A stretch of 43,111 nucleotides of DNA. Origin: Kiritimatiellia bacterium (GTDB taxonomy: Bacteria; Verrucomicrobiota; Kiritimatiellia; RFP12; UBA1067). This document shows positions 18,201 through 26,827 of the stretch, piece by piece (position 1 is the first letter of the stretch; each line of letters opens with the position of its first letter). Made by a program: the position numbers and the translations under genes. The stretch spans positions 1-43,111 of the forward strand of contig JAQIBS010000012.1 in NCBI GenBank assembly GCA_027858965.1, written 5' to 3'. The notes below the pieces were generated by a model that worked only from the letters and a program-made list of their open reading frames with translations, was not told the DNA's origin and searched no databases.

Positions 18201-21200
18201 TCAGGTTGTTTCACACGTGTGGTTATTAATGAAATTAAGTGTAAGGATGCTGGTACTGATTTTATCGAGTTGTATATTCCTCGTGACTCTCTGGTTGTAG
18301 ACCTGCTTGGATATCAACTCTTTGTTGACGGCATTTTACGGCATACTTTTGCTGCAACGACAATTGATCCTGGAAACGGAATTATTGTTGGCGACCCTGC
18401 GGTTGCCGCTCTTACGTCAGCTGGCATTCCCTTTGTTATCGCCAGTGAATCTGATCTTGATTTTAAGGAACAAGGTGTTATTACTCTGCTGAATCCGGCA
18501 GGACAGGTTGTTGCAAATGCCTCATTTGTAGATAGTTTCCCCGAGCTGACTTCGTTAACTCTTACGGACGTATCTCTAACATTGGCTCCGCAGTTTATCG
18601 GTCATGCGTACCTGCCGCACATCGGGGTCTTGTATCCTCCGTTTGGCGGATGGGACGGCGCTGGCACAGGTGCCCTCTCTTCCCCTGGAGCGGATACAGC
18701 CAGTACTGTATTTGGCGCTGAGAATGCATCGCCGGTGGCTATTAATGATGAGATTGAACTGGGCGAAGATATCCTGACTCTGATCTCTGTTCTGGATAAT
18801 GATCTGGATGCCGATGGCTCTGATATCGTTGTTGTAACCGGTCTCACAACCGCTCTCAGCGGAACAACGGTTTTGGGCGCTGATTACTGGATGACGACAA
18901 ACCCGGTTACCGGATATAGTGAAGCTGTCTTTTATGATCCGCGGACATCTCAGATATTTAACTCCCTGCCTAATGGCATTGAGGTCTCCGACTCATTTGA
19001 CTATGAGGTTGCCGATGTCGGCGCAGGAAGCATAATCTCTATTGTGGAATCTGCCGTACCTGGCAGCCTTACTGTTACAGCAGAGGGCCACCGCCTGCTT
19101 GATGGTGCTCAGGTTCAGATTTGTGGCACAGATAGTTATGATGGCACATATGCCATTAGTGCTGTGACCGATGATACTTTTGAAATAGCAGCCTCTTATG
19201 TTTTGGATGAAACATCAGGTTCATGGATAGCAAAAGCTCTGCGTGGTGGAATCTCTGATGCTACGGTTTATATAACGGTCATCGGTGCTAATGATTATCC
19301 CGAGGCGGGTGATGATGCGTTCAGCTGTGGTGAAGAGGATGTCCTGCGTATACTTGGTGACCCTGAATCCGGCGTTATCTTTGATGATGCGGGACTCTAT
19401 CCTGTGCCGGTATCTCTCGCTACAGGAAATCTTCTGAGTAATGATGATGATATTGATACTGATGACGACGAAACCTCACTGTTGGTAGTGGGTGTTCTGG
19501 ATTCGGTTACAGCCATTGACGATTTTACAGGCACGAATAATGTCAGCCCTGTGACGGTTCACTCGGCAGCTCACGGGCTAACCACTGGAGATCAGATTGT
19601 GATTTCCGGTTATAGTGGGCACCCCTTATATAACGGGGAACAGGCTGTCACTGTAATAGATGTCGATACATTCACTATCCCGGTGGTATATGTAGATAAC
19701 ACATCGACGAAGGGTGTTTGGGGATTTTTAGATGATGGTAACCGCCTGAGTGCAGTCAGCAAGCTGGATGCCTCCGTTACCTTGGATATTCGAGTAGATC
19801 GTGAAGAGACACATTTGATCTATAATCCGCGTGGCTCCGCAACTCTTAATGCAATCTCTCTTGGCTTGAGTCTGGTCGATACATTCTATTATGCAGTTGA
19901 AGATTCGCATGGCGCTGTCAGTATTGGAAAAGTGGATATAACAGTAGCAGGTGTGAATGAAGATCCTGATGTAGGTGCTGATCCTGAGTCACTGCATGTG
20001 CTTTATCCATTTATCACCGTATCAAATACGCTCTCCTCTGTTCTTAACGGGATTGCCGTTGTTGATGCTGTTGGGGCAGGCTCTGGAATTGATGGACGTG
20101 CTGATGCTCGTGTCTATGTGGATGGCACAGGTGAGGCAGACAGCGTTGTTATAACAGATGCGTGGTTTACAAAAGAGAGTGAGATTCTCTCCATTAATCC
20201 AGTTGATATGCTTGCAAATGACTCTGATGAGGACTCTGACGATACGTTGCGTGTCTTTGAGGTGTTCTCCAGCAATCAGGGGGTGGGTGTAACTCTGTTC
20301 GGAAATACAAATATTCAATATAATGCCGCAGGTTCCTCTGTAATGGATGCTTTGGCACAGGGTGAGCATGTTGTCGATTTCTTCCGTGCCGTGATAACGG
20401 ATGACCATGGTGGATTTGTGACAAATCTGGTGGTTGTAATTGTTGAAGGTGTGAATGATACCCCTGTCTCATTTGATGATGCAGTTACAATCGATGAGGA
20501 TGTGGCAGACTTTACCTTTGATCCAACGGCTGCAATCTTTACTAACGGTCCTTCCCTCCGTTTCGCTTATGTTCCGGTTAATCCTAACGATTACGATGTT
20601 GATATCAATGGAGTTTTGCCGGATAACGAGTTGTGGGTTATTTCAACCGGAACAAATACCATGGTCTCGCCTCACCTGGCATTATATTCCATTTCAAATA
20701 ACTTGGTTAGCTACCATCCGTACTCCTCAACGAATATACCCAAACATGCTGTTGGTCCGTATGGGTTGTCTCTTGATGGTCTCTCAGCCACAAATCAGCT
20801 GGATGATCTATTTGAATATACGGTTAGCGATCAGTCGTTTATCTTTGCAGAAAATGACCTGTTCCGTGTTGAAGCGGATGGTTCCGGCTTTGTTCTGAAT
20901 GTGCTCGATAATGATTGCAACTATAATGTGCGCGGTGGTGAGATATCAATTAGTTCTGTTGGCATACCGGATAGTCGCGGTACGGTGAGCATTACAGCTG
21001 ATGGAAGTACTCTGACCTATACTCCTGAGATTAACTTTGTGGGAGATGAAACATTCATCTACCTAATTACTGACACGTTTGGGAATATTGATAAGGGCCG
21101 TGTTACGGTCCGCGTTACCACTGAGCTGTTTAATGGTGATTTGCAGGCCAATCATGATGCCTACTCAATTGCTCTCGGTGAAACGGTTATGCTGGATGTT

Positions 21201-24200
21201 CTTGCCAATGATAATCGCCTTCCCGAAGCAGGCAGTGATCTGATTATCACACGCTTGCTGACAACAACCAATCAGACTAATATAACGCTGGTGAATAATA
21301 AGATTCAGTATGTTGCCACAACGAATGCTTTGATGAGCTCTGAAACCTTCAGTTATGAAGTCGCCGGTGTTGCAGATGGAACGACCCGGGTGATTGCAGA
21401 TGTTGCTATCCGGCTCGTCGATCGAATTAAGAAACTTCCGGTTCAGAATGACTTCTTTACCCTTCCTTATGGGAGTGTTGAGCAGCAGATTGATGTTATG
21501 GCGAATGATTTCATTCTCCCGACAGTTCGAAACAGTGAGATTCTCCGTATCGATTCAACTCCTAGTGGCACCGTTTCAATTGATACGGAGAATAATATGT
21601 TGCGTTATACTGCAACTCCAGGTTTTGTCGGAAAAGATGTGTTTGGTTATACCATAACAGATAATCTTGGCGGAACGGGCTCTGGAACTGTAACGGTATT
21701 TGTCGGTATGCCTGTAGCGACCGATGACCTATACTCTGTTTCGAAAACTGCCGGAACATATGCATTGAATGTTTTGGAGAATGATCAGCTTCTGCCTGGC
21801 AGCACCGGATCAATTATTATCAGCGATGTCGGTATCTCCCCCTCAAATGGAACGGTAACGCACACCGACACAGATTTGATCTTTACATCTAATGGAACAG
21901 CGGGAACCGGCACGGTTTCGTATGTGGTTTCTGATGGTGTTCGCACTGCGGAGGCTTTGGTGACTATCAACACGGTTGATGATGGTGTCTATGGGACAAA
22001 GGATACATTCCGGGTGCTCAGTGAGAGCGAGAATATTTCGCTGAATGTGTTGAATAACGACCGTTCATTGCCGGATGTCGGTCGCGTGTTGACAATTACC
22101 GCTGTCGGGACAGGAATTGATGCGCCTGATCATGGTGGAACTGTTGTTCGTTCTGTTAATAATAAATCATTGATCTATACCCCGGCTCCCGGCTTTGTTG
22201 GTGAAGAAACCTTTACCTACACGATGACCGATACACGTCTCACTGATAATGCCAAAGTTGTGGTTCAAGTAGGATTCCCTCTCATTGCTGTTAATGACGA
22301 CCGCTTTGCCGTTTATCACGAAGGCAGCGTAACCGAAGCATTCACTCTGCCGGTACTTTATAATGACTCTTTCCTGCCAGCTCAGGGTGGTCTTCTTGAG
22401 ATTGTTGGTGTGGGTATTGAAGGAAAAGCCCCTGACAAGAATGGAATGGCAGAAGTGTCTCCTGATGGACAGAGTATTATATACCAACCGAATACCAATT
22501 ATATCGGTACTGCCGCTTATACGGAAACTTTCACCTATGAAGCCGGTGATGGAACGGATGCCCGTGTTGAAGGTACGGTTGAAGTCACCGTTTATCCTTT
22601 GAGTGAAGGACGAATTCCAGAAAGTAATATAGATATGTTCTCTGTTGCACGCAACAGTACCGGTAATGTTCTGCCGGTCATTGCAAATGACGGCGTAATG
22701 CCTGATACCGCAGTTAGCTGGTCCATTACAGATGTCAGTGACCCGGCCTTTGGCGGAGTGGCTTCCATTTTCGGATCAACAATAATTTATACTCCTCTGA
22801 CTGGCTTTACAGGAACTGATACATTCACCTATGATGTTAATAACGGAGTTGGCAGCACGGTTCAGGCAATGGTGTTTGTCAAGGTTGGTTCACTTCTTCT
22901 TAATAATGACGAGTATGTTGTTGTTTCTGATTCTGTTACAAATGAGCTGGATGTACTGGGCAATGACGGCATAATGCCAGGACCGGAATTTATCCCGGTA
23001 ATTGATACCAATGTGGCATCGGCTATCTTTGGAATGGTTGATGCAACAACCAATTTCCTCTATTACACACCTTCAACTGTTTACACGGGGGTTTATCCTT
23101 ATGTGGATACCCTTCTCTATGGTGTGATTGATGATTCGGGGATTACACAAACCCAATCAGTAGAGGTGCTTATTGTTGAGGCTGGCTCTGATCAGAGTAC
23201 ATCAACGGTTACCTTTACGGTTAGAGGTATTAATGATCTTCCTGTGTTGCATAACTTTGGTCAGCTCCTGCAAACCACTGATGAAGCTTCAATAGTGGCA
23301 TTCCCCACAAGCTTTGTTACTGATGTGGACGAATGGGGCTCTGAACTGTTGCGCGTTAACATAAAGTTGGATGATGTCGCTAAGGGGTCGCTTATCACTT
23401 TAGGTGGCTTTGTTGAAATCAGTCCCGGTGAATATGAAATTTCCAATGTAACACCGGCTGTTGTGTCAAGCGCTATACAAGGGTTGGTCTATGTTCCGAT
23501 AGAAAACCGTATTCCTGTTGTCAGCGGAAATGAGATTGCAAACTTTACCGTCAGTGTTTGGGATCCGTTTGCTACGAATGCGGTGGTTGAGGTTCAGCAG
23601 ATCAATGTGATTCCAATTAATAATCCGCCGCTTATTAGTGGTACTGTAGCAGGGCAGAGCGTATATGAACATCTGCGCCTGCATCCATTCTCCAGCGTAA
23701 CCATTACTGAAGTTGATGACCTGACTGTGCAACCGCTTAATGTGGAAGTCCAGATTGATATTCCTTCTAATGGCTATATATCGTCAACAAGCATATTTAC
23801 CGACAATGGCGCAGGCCGTTATTCAGTTTCCAACGTAACAGCTGCTCAGGTCACTGAGGCTCTTAGAGCGATGGTTTTTGAGACAACTACAAATGATCGT
23901 TTGTCTGAAACAAACCTGACGGAAATAACACGCCTAACGATTATTGTTGATGATCAGTTTGCAACTCCGGTGGTTGATAGTACGACTACGGTTGTTGCTA
24001 CTCATGGTTGGGTAGCAACTCAGATTTCGCAGTGGGACAAAAATGTAATAACCGGCTTTGGCAAAGCGGTTGGAAGTACTCGTGATTTAATTGCAGTGGG
24101 AGCGCCTGATATCGATGAGGGTCTTGTTTCACTTTACTATCGTAATTTAGGCGGAACTGAATCCTGGGGGCTCTTCGGCAATGTTGTTCCAACGAATGTT

Positions 24201-25889
24201 TCTGAGAATGCTGAGTTTGGTTTCTCGGTTGCCATGCAGGATGATCTTCTTATCGTGGGTGCTCCAGATGATGCAGATCAAGGTTCGGTGCTGATTTATC
24301 AGAAAGATAAAGGCGGTGCAGATGCCTGGGGGCTTTTGGCGACATTAGTAGATACCAATGGTGCTGCTGGTGATCGCTTTGGTTATTCGGTTGCGATTTC
24401 AGGTGATACTTTGCTTGTCGGTGCAACCCAGGCTTATGGCACCCAGAGTCACTCCGGTGAGGTCTTTGTTTTCAGCAGGAATGAAGGTGGTACCAATAAC
24501 TGGGGTTATGTGGATTCACTTATGCCGCCAGCTGGTCTTTCCGATACACTGTTCGGTTTTGATGTTGCTATTCACGAAAATCGTATTGTTGTTGGTGCTC
24601 CGGCAGATTCATCATTAAAATTGAAGGCTGGTGCAGCATATACCTTTGCCCGTAATTCAGAAGTTGATCCCTGGATTCTGGTGCAGAAAGTGTATGGAGA
24701 TAACGTCAGTCTGAATGATAAGTTCGGATATTCTGTAGATATCTATGACGACATTGCTGTAATTGGTGCACCGTACAATGATTACACTGATGCTGGTTAT
24801 GGTTCAGCCTATGTATTTCAGGATTCGGGTGCTGGAACCCCCTGGGTTAAAGTAAAAGTTCTGAAAAGAAATATCGGTCAGCTTGGTTATCATTTTGGTC
24901 TTAGTGTTCAGGTCGATGGTGAATTCCTGGTTGTCGGGGTTCCCTCAGTTACCTACGGTGTTCGCGGTGAGGTCTATGTCTATGGACGCCACGAGGGCGG
25001 AAATAATGCATGGGGTATATATGATATCTATATGGATGAGTTTAATGATGACTGGAATGACTTTGGAATTACAGTCTCGCTTGAACAGGAAACTTTAGCT
25101 ATCTGCTCCGCCACAGATAGATTTCTGTTTGATTCATCCGGAGTGCTCAGTGTATACCGCCTTAAGTTTAATAATGGACCTGTCGCACTTGCACCTGTTG
25201 TAGATCAGAGTGCATTGGTATTGGAGCCCTTTGAACTGATCCTTGATCCGACAATGCTCTTTGCTGATGCGGACTTTGAAGATGTGCTGACGTTGTCTGC
25301 CTTTATAACACCGGATAGCTGGTTGAGTTTTGATTCAGCCAATGCTGTCTTCAGTGGTACGCCATTAAGTACAGGTACGGTATCTGTAATCCTGATTGCA
25401 ACGGATTTGGATGATGAAGCGGTGACCAATACATTTTCTGTTGTTGTTGATATGCCTAAGGGTGGTGTTGATCCGCATGAATTGTGGCTCGCGATACACT
25501 TTGGAGCAGGTAGCAGTACAACCAATAGCGCCGGTGAGGTGTGGGCTCCTGATGAAGATCCGGATCTTGATGATCTTAATAATGATCAGGAGTATGCATT
25601 TGGAACAAATCCGAACAGCTTTGACAGCTCTTCAGACCATATTGTGAGTTTCTCTGTTGATCCTGTCACAGGAAATATAGAGCTCACCTATCGTCGACGC
25701 TCCAATGATCCATCCTTGACCTTTGTGGTTGAAAAATCCACGGATCTGCAGAACTGGACAGATGCAGCAGCGATCGTTGTTACTGATTCTGTCACTCTGC
25801 TCTCGCCTGAGATGGAAGAGATGAAGGTTGTGATGTCAGCGCCTGGACCTGGACCAAGATACTTCTTCCGCATCTTCGTCTATGATTAA
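15285..25889 (+). CDS. Giant exported multidomain adhesin-like protein, about 3534 residues
   Basis: I prefer ATG 15285 (TAAGGA at 15272-15277) because it places the signal peptide (LCFAGVFAFLLAFEVNA) normally; ATG 15216, overlapping the parvulin stop, would add 23 residues. Approximate modules: cadherin/Ig-like repeats 35-618; a CSLREAI-type start (EGSLRHAV) and right-handed beta-helix 622-975 (polymorphic outer membrane protein-like); a lamin-tail-like domain 977-1087 (VVINEIKCKDAGTDFIELY); cadherin-like repeats 1144-1850 with two inserted HGL..GD..I.G modules; eight bacterial Ig repeats 1854-2640 of the form 'LDVLANDxxxP...LxYTPxxGFVGxxTFTY'; two cadherin-like domains to ~2905; an integrin-type FG-GAP beta-propeller 2909-3282 (FGYSV, LLVGA, VVGAP); a putative-Ig domain ~3302-3392; and a C-terminal domain with VEKSTDLQNW and YFFRIFV. 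This layout fits a calcium-dependent adhesin or surface fibre. No enzyme site is seen. Confidence 0.88.
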   Translation: MDRKLLMKSSLFSMVTRLCFAGVFAFLLAFEVNAASPTISDPGDLFMDEDTENPVTFTVDDLDENNSNLVVSVTADDLDLFPVGSIVISTNGPNERVLTFNPADNENGSSSISVRVEDSDGNFEVVVFTMDVTPVDDAPIILGVVNIQVDDISEDVLVFTNLTIVDYDHMRPFPESLEVTMSVDEQMGIGEFDGINGPTETFTGSPQEVTDKLQAYLFNPIPNRIPVGTMESTIVGIKVEDSSTPQHLQDTVDSTVSVLSINDAPVVSATISPTVMNDTVSATPFSIAIVDPDIGDSFTATMLVANDPTAAFGVLNPVNPVFSGSKFEVVSAFPAIRYTPIPNVVLGQQDVIFEFIVTDAHNATSIVQKTLIVNEVPDFPILSGISSTLIRTDDNSPVFPFPGALIEDLDRSGLEPMIVSVTVSDPFFGSMVPDATSGLSPVDATAWLRNARFVPKANSVAVGDVEVVTLTVTVTDDAGNTRSDEQSRIAISGINGAPTIIGAPALGVVKSVSPIDPHPFENMYVSDDEITDLIFTIALDDADKGTLTSVDPGFPTSMSGYYVYTNDIAAISNLLNGLVFVVNTNHTFPAGLPGDTTFTLTVSDALENSDTVDVHIRLQEDLQNFIVTHTEDDYSEGSLRHAVSVALAGDHITFALPEYPALIRLSETNGAIALNRHVTIKGPGADMLRISGDTDGDGSPDKRIFEVNACVVMEGLTIESGTGQTGGGVLVATDGSLTMNGCVVKDCVADLWGGGIDVMGVLMLNNCLIKNNSTAFSSGLGGGGVSLYSTISCSFVNTTFSGNQQLAPTGYGGGGALFVENSEPQLFFQVDIQHCTFAENSDASTVKLASALSVITMGSDVRLLNSVFADGTGRNIQLYSGVITSQGGNISDDAATVLKSGASDTTELFTGPGDQTSVSNINLGPLTLLEGPTELYPLLAESAALNAGVASNVGIDQRRIHRTGTPDSGAYESGCFTRVVINEIKCKDAGTDFIELYIPRDSLVVDLLGYQLFVDGILRHTFAATTIDPGNGIIVGDPAVAALTSAGIPFVIASESDLDFKEQGVITLLNPAGQVVANASFVDSFPELTSLTLTDVSLTLAPQFIGHAYLPHIGVLYPPFGGWDGAGTGALSSPGADTASTVFGAENASPVAINDEIELGEDILTLISVLDNDLDADGSDIVVVTGLTTALSGTTVLGADYWMTTNPVTGYSEAVFYDPRTSQIFNSLPNGIEVSDSFDYEVADVGAGSIISIVESAVPGSLTVTAEGHRLLDGAQVQICGTDSYDGTYAISAVTDDTFEIAASYVLDETSGSWIAKALRGGISDATVYITVIGANDYPEAGDDAFSCGEEDVLRILGDPESGVIFDDAGLYPVPVSLATGNLLSNDDDIDTDDDETSLLVVGVLDSVTAIDDFTGTNNVSPVTVHSAAHGLTTGDQIVISGYSGHPLYNGEQAVTVIDVDTFTIPVVYVDNTSTKGVWGFLDDGNRLSAVSKLDASVTLDIRVDREETHLIYNPRGSATLNAISLGLSLVDTFYYAVEDSHGAVSIGKVDITVAGVNEDPDVGADPESLHVLYPFITVSNTLSSVLNGIAVVDAVGAGSGIDGRADARVYVDGTGEADSVVITDAWFTKESEILSINPVDMLANDSDEDSDDTLRVFEVFSSNQGVGVTLFGNTNIQYNAAGSSVMDALAQGEHVVDFFRAVITDDHGGFVTNLVVVIVEGVNDTPVSFDDAVTIDEDVADFTFDPTAAIFTNGPSLRFAYVPVNPNDYDVDINGVLPDNELWVISTGTNTMVSPHLALYSISNNLVSYHPYSSTNIPKHAVGPYGLSLDGLSATNQLDDLFEYTVSDQSFIFAENDLFRVEADGSGFVLNVLDNDCNYNVRGGEISISSVGIPDSRGTVSITADGSTLTYTPEINFVGDETFIYLITDTFGNIDKGRVTVRVTTELFNGDLQANHDAYSIALGETVMLDVLANDNRLPEAGSDLIITRLLTTTNQTNITLVNNKIQYVATTNALMSSETFSYEVAGVADGTTRVIADVAIRLVDRIKKLPVQNDFFTLPYGSVEQQIDVMANDFILPTVRNSEILRIDSTPSGTVSIDTENNMLRYTATPGFVGKDVFGYTITDNLGGTGSGTVTVFVGMPVATDDLYSVSKTAGTYALNVLENDQLLPGSTGSIIISDVGISPSNGTVTHTDTDLIFTSNGTAGTGTVSYVVSDGVRTAEALVTINTVDDGVYGTKDTFRVLSESENISLNVLNNDRSLPDVGRVLTITAVGTGIDAPDHGGTVVRSVNNKSLIYTPAPGFVGEETFTYTMTDTRLTDNAKVVVQVGFPLIAVNDDRFAVYHEGSVTEAFTLPVLYNDSFLPAQGGLLEIVGVGIEGKAPDKNGMAEVSPDGQSIIYQPNTNYIGTAAYTETFTYEAGDGTDARVEGTVEVTVYPLSEGRIPESNIDMFSVARNSTGNVLPVIANDGVMPDTAVSWSITDVSDPAFGGVASIFGSTIIYTPLTGFTGTDTFTYDVNNGVGSTVQAMVFVKVGSLLLNNDEYVVVSDSVTNELDVLGNDGIMPGPEFIPVIDTNVASAIFGMVDATTNFLYYTPSTVYTGVYPYVDTLLYGVIDDSGITQTQSVEVLIVEAGSDQSTSTVTFTVRGINDLPVLHNFGQLLQTTDEASIVAFPTSFVTDVDEWGSELLRVNIKLDDVAKGSLITLGGFVEISPGEYEISNVTPAVVSSAIQGLVYVPIENRIPVVSGNEIANFTVSVWDPFATNAVVEVQQINVIPINNPPLISGTVAGQSVYEHLRLHPFSSVTITEVDDLTVQPLNVEVQIDIPSNGYISSTSIFTDNGAGRYSVSNVTAAQVTEALRAMVFETTTNDRLSETNLTEITRLTIIVDDQFATPVVDSTTTVVATHGWVATQISQWDKNVITGFGKAVGSTRDLIAVGAPDIDEGLVSLYYRNLGGTESWGLFGNVVPTNVSENAEFGFSVAMQDDLLIVGAPDDADQGSVLIYQKDKGGADAWGLLATLVDTNGAAGDRFGYSVAISGDTLLVGATQAYGTQSHSGEVFVFSRNEGGTNNWGYVDSLMPPAGLSDTLFGFDVAIHENRIVVGAPADSSLKLKAGAAYTFARNSEVDPWILVQKVYGDNVSLNDKFGYSVDIYDDIAVIGAPYNDYTDAGYGSAYVFQDSGAGTPWVKVKVLKRNIGQLGYHFGLSVQVDGEFLVVGVPSVTYGVRGEVYVYGRHEGGNNAWGIYDIYMDEFNDDWNDFGITVSLEQETLAICSATDRFLFDSSGVLSVYRLKFNNGPVALAPVVDQSALVLEPFELILDPTMLFADADFEDVLTLSAFITPDSWLSFDSANAVFSGTPLSTGTVSVILIATDLDDEAVTNTFSVVVDMPKGGVDPHELWLAIHFGAGSSTTNSAGEVWAPDEDPDLDDLNNDQEYAFGTNPNSFDSSSDHIVSFSVDPVTGNIELTYRRRSNDPSLTFVVEKSTDLQNWTDAAAIVVTDSVTLLSPEMEEMKVVMSAPGPGPRYFFRIFVYD

Positions 25890-25913
25890 TTTGTGCTTAT
25901 AATGACCTTTATG

Positions 25914-25946
25914 CCTCGCAGAGGCGCGGAGAGCGCAGAGAGAGGC
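25914..25946. repeat. Dispersed CGCAGAGGCGC-type repeat, copy 1
   Basis: The sequence CCTCGCAGAGGCGCGGAG begins at 25914 and continues as purine-rich GCGCAGAG words. A close copy lies at 35119-35146. Words of this type are dispersed in many environmental bacterial genomes (from memory). It lies just past the stop of the 3534-residue gene. Confidence 0.5.
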
Positions 25947-26032
25947 ACGCAATGAAGTGTGCGGCGTCTGTGGATGGGGCCGTGAGCCATCAGTCCCTTC
26001 AGAGTGCGGTTGATGGGCTGGTTGATCTGGAG

Positions 26033-26052
26033 GGACGGTGGCCTCACCGTCC
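26033..26052. repeat. Perfect 8-bp hairpin in a convergent intergenic region
   Basis: GGACGGTG at 26033-26040 and CACCGTCC at 26045-26052 form a perfect stem with loop GCCT. It lies between the converging ends of the giant gene and the thioesterase gene. No T-run follows on either strand, so it may be a REP-like element or a weak bidirectional terminator. Confidence 0.45.
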
Positions 26053-26074
26053 GCAGTCTCAGAGCCTGGGAGGA

Positions 26075-26476
26075 TCAATCTCCTTGGATTAAAATATTGA
26101 GTATCTCCTGCGGCGGACGCTTGGGGCGCATTGTTTTAATGTCGCAGTTAGCATGAACCGTATAGCCCTCTGCCAGTAGTTTGCCGTTATGCCTGACTTC
26201 ACAGCAGATCTTTAATCGTACGCCCTTGAATGATTCGCACCAACCTGTGATCTCCAGTAGGTCATCGTATGTGGCTGGTGCATGGTAGTTGACATGCGCC
26301 TCCTTAACCGGCAGCGCATATCCCAGTGCCTCCAGCTCTTTATAAGAAAATCCCATCGCGCGTAGTAACTCATTACGGGAGCGTTCAAAATAGGTCAGGT
26401 AGTTGCCATAGTAAACAATCTGCATCTGATCAGTGTCGGCATATGGCACGCGGTATTGAATTATAACTTTTTTCAT
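26075..26476 (-). CDS. Hotdog-fold acyl-CoA thioesterase, YbgC/4-hydroxybenzoyl-CoA thioesterase family
   Basis: The 133-residue length is normal for the family. The N-terminus carries the signature YADTDQMQIVYYGNYLTYFE, with Asp16 in the place of the catalytic aspartate of YbgC-type enzymes and the VYYGNYL segment of the central helix. Known members hydrolyse short-chain or aromatic acyl-CoA in the cytoplasm; in proteobacteria ybgC sits with the tol-pal genes, which are absent here, so the substrate is unknown. The start ATG 26474-26476 has only a weak ribosome-binding site (AGAGAT). Upstream is an ACAGGATT repeat and then the 8-mer array that ends at the radical SAM gene. It reads away from the array and converges with the giant gene. 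Confidence 0.88.
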   Translation of the reverse strand: MKKVIIQYRVPYADTDQMQIVYYGNYLTYFERSRNELLRAMGFSYKELEALGYALPVKEAHVNYHAPATYDDLLEITGWCESFKGVRLKICCEVRHNGKLLAEGYTVHANCDIKTMRPKRPPQEILNILIQGD

Positions 26477-26496
26477 AGATCTCTGTTTTTTTTGAC

Positions 26497-26522
26497 GGGA
26501 TAACAGGATTTACAGGATTATT
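26497..26522. repeat. ACAGGAT-type dispersed repeat
   Basis: The stretch starting GACGGGATAACAGGATTTAC contains two ACAGGATT words. Closely similar sequence is, from memory, dispersed in many unrelated environmental bacterial genomes. It lies in the 5' region of the thioesterase gene. Confidence 0.4.
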
Positions 26523-26601
26523 GTGTTTCGCTGTATTACCATCTTATTAATTTTTTTGCTCAAATGAAATTTGCTTGTATGATTTACGATGAGCGCAGAA
26601 T

Positions 26602-26827
26602 CCTAAACACCTAACAGCCCAAAGCCCAAAGCCCAAAGCCTAACAGCCTAACAGCCTAAATACCTAACAGCCTAACAGCCTAACAGCCTAACAGCCTAAC
26701 AGCCTAACAGTCTAACAGTCTAACAGTCTAACAGCCTAACAGTCTAACAGTCTAACAGTCTAACAGCCTAACAGTCTAACAGCCTAACAGTCTAACAGCC
26801 TAACAGTCTAAATACCTAACAGCCTAA
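26602..26827. repeat. Tandem 8-mer array (CCTAACAG / TCTAACAG)
   Basis: About 28 near-perfect 8-base units alternate CCTAACAG and TCTAACAG, with a few CCCAAAG and CCTAAATA variants. The array fills the gap between the thioesterase and radical SAM genes and supplies the TAG stop of the latter (26824-26826). Units are too short and lack spacers, so it is not CRISPR. Nothing else is seen in 26,530-26,600. Confidence 0.95.

Noticed and set aside
26602..26827. Possible CRISPR array
   Set aside because: Units are 8 bases with no unique spacers and there are no cas genes in the window.
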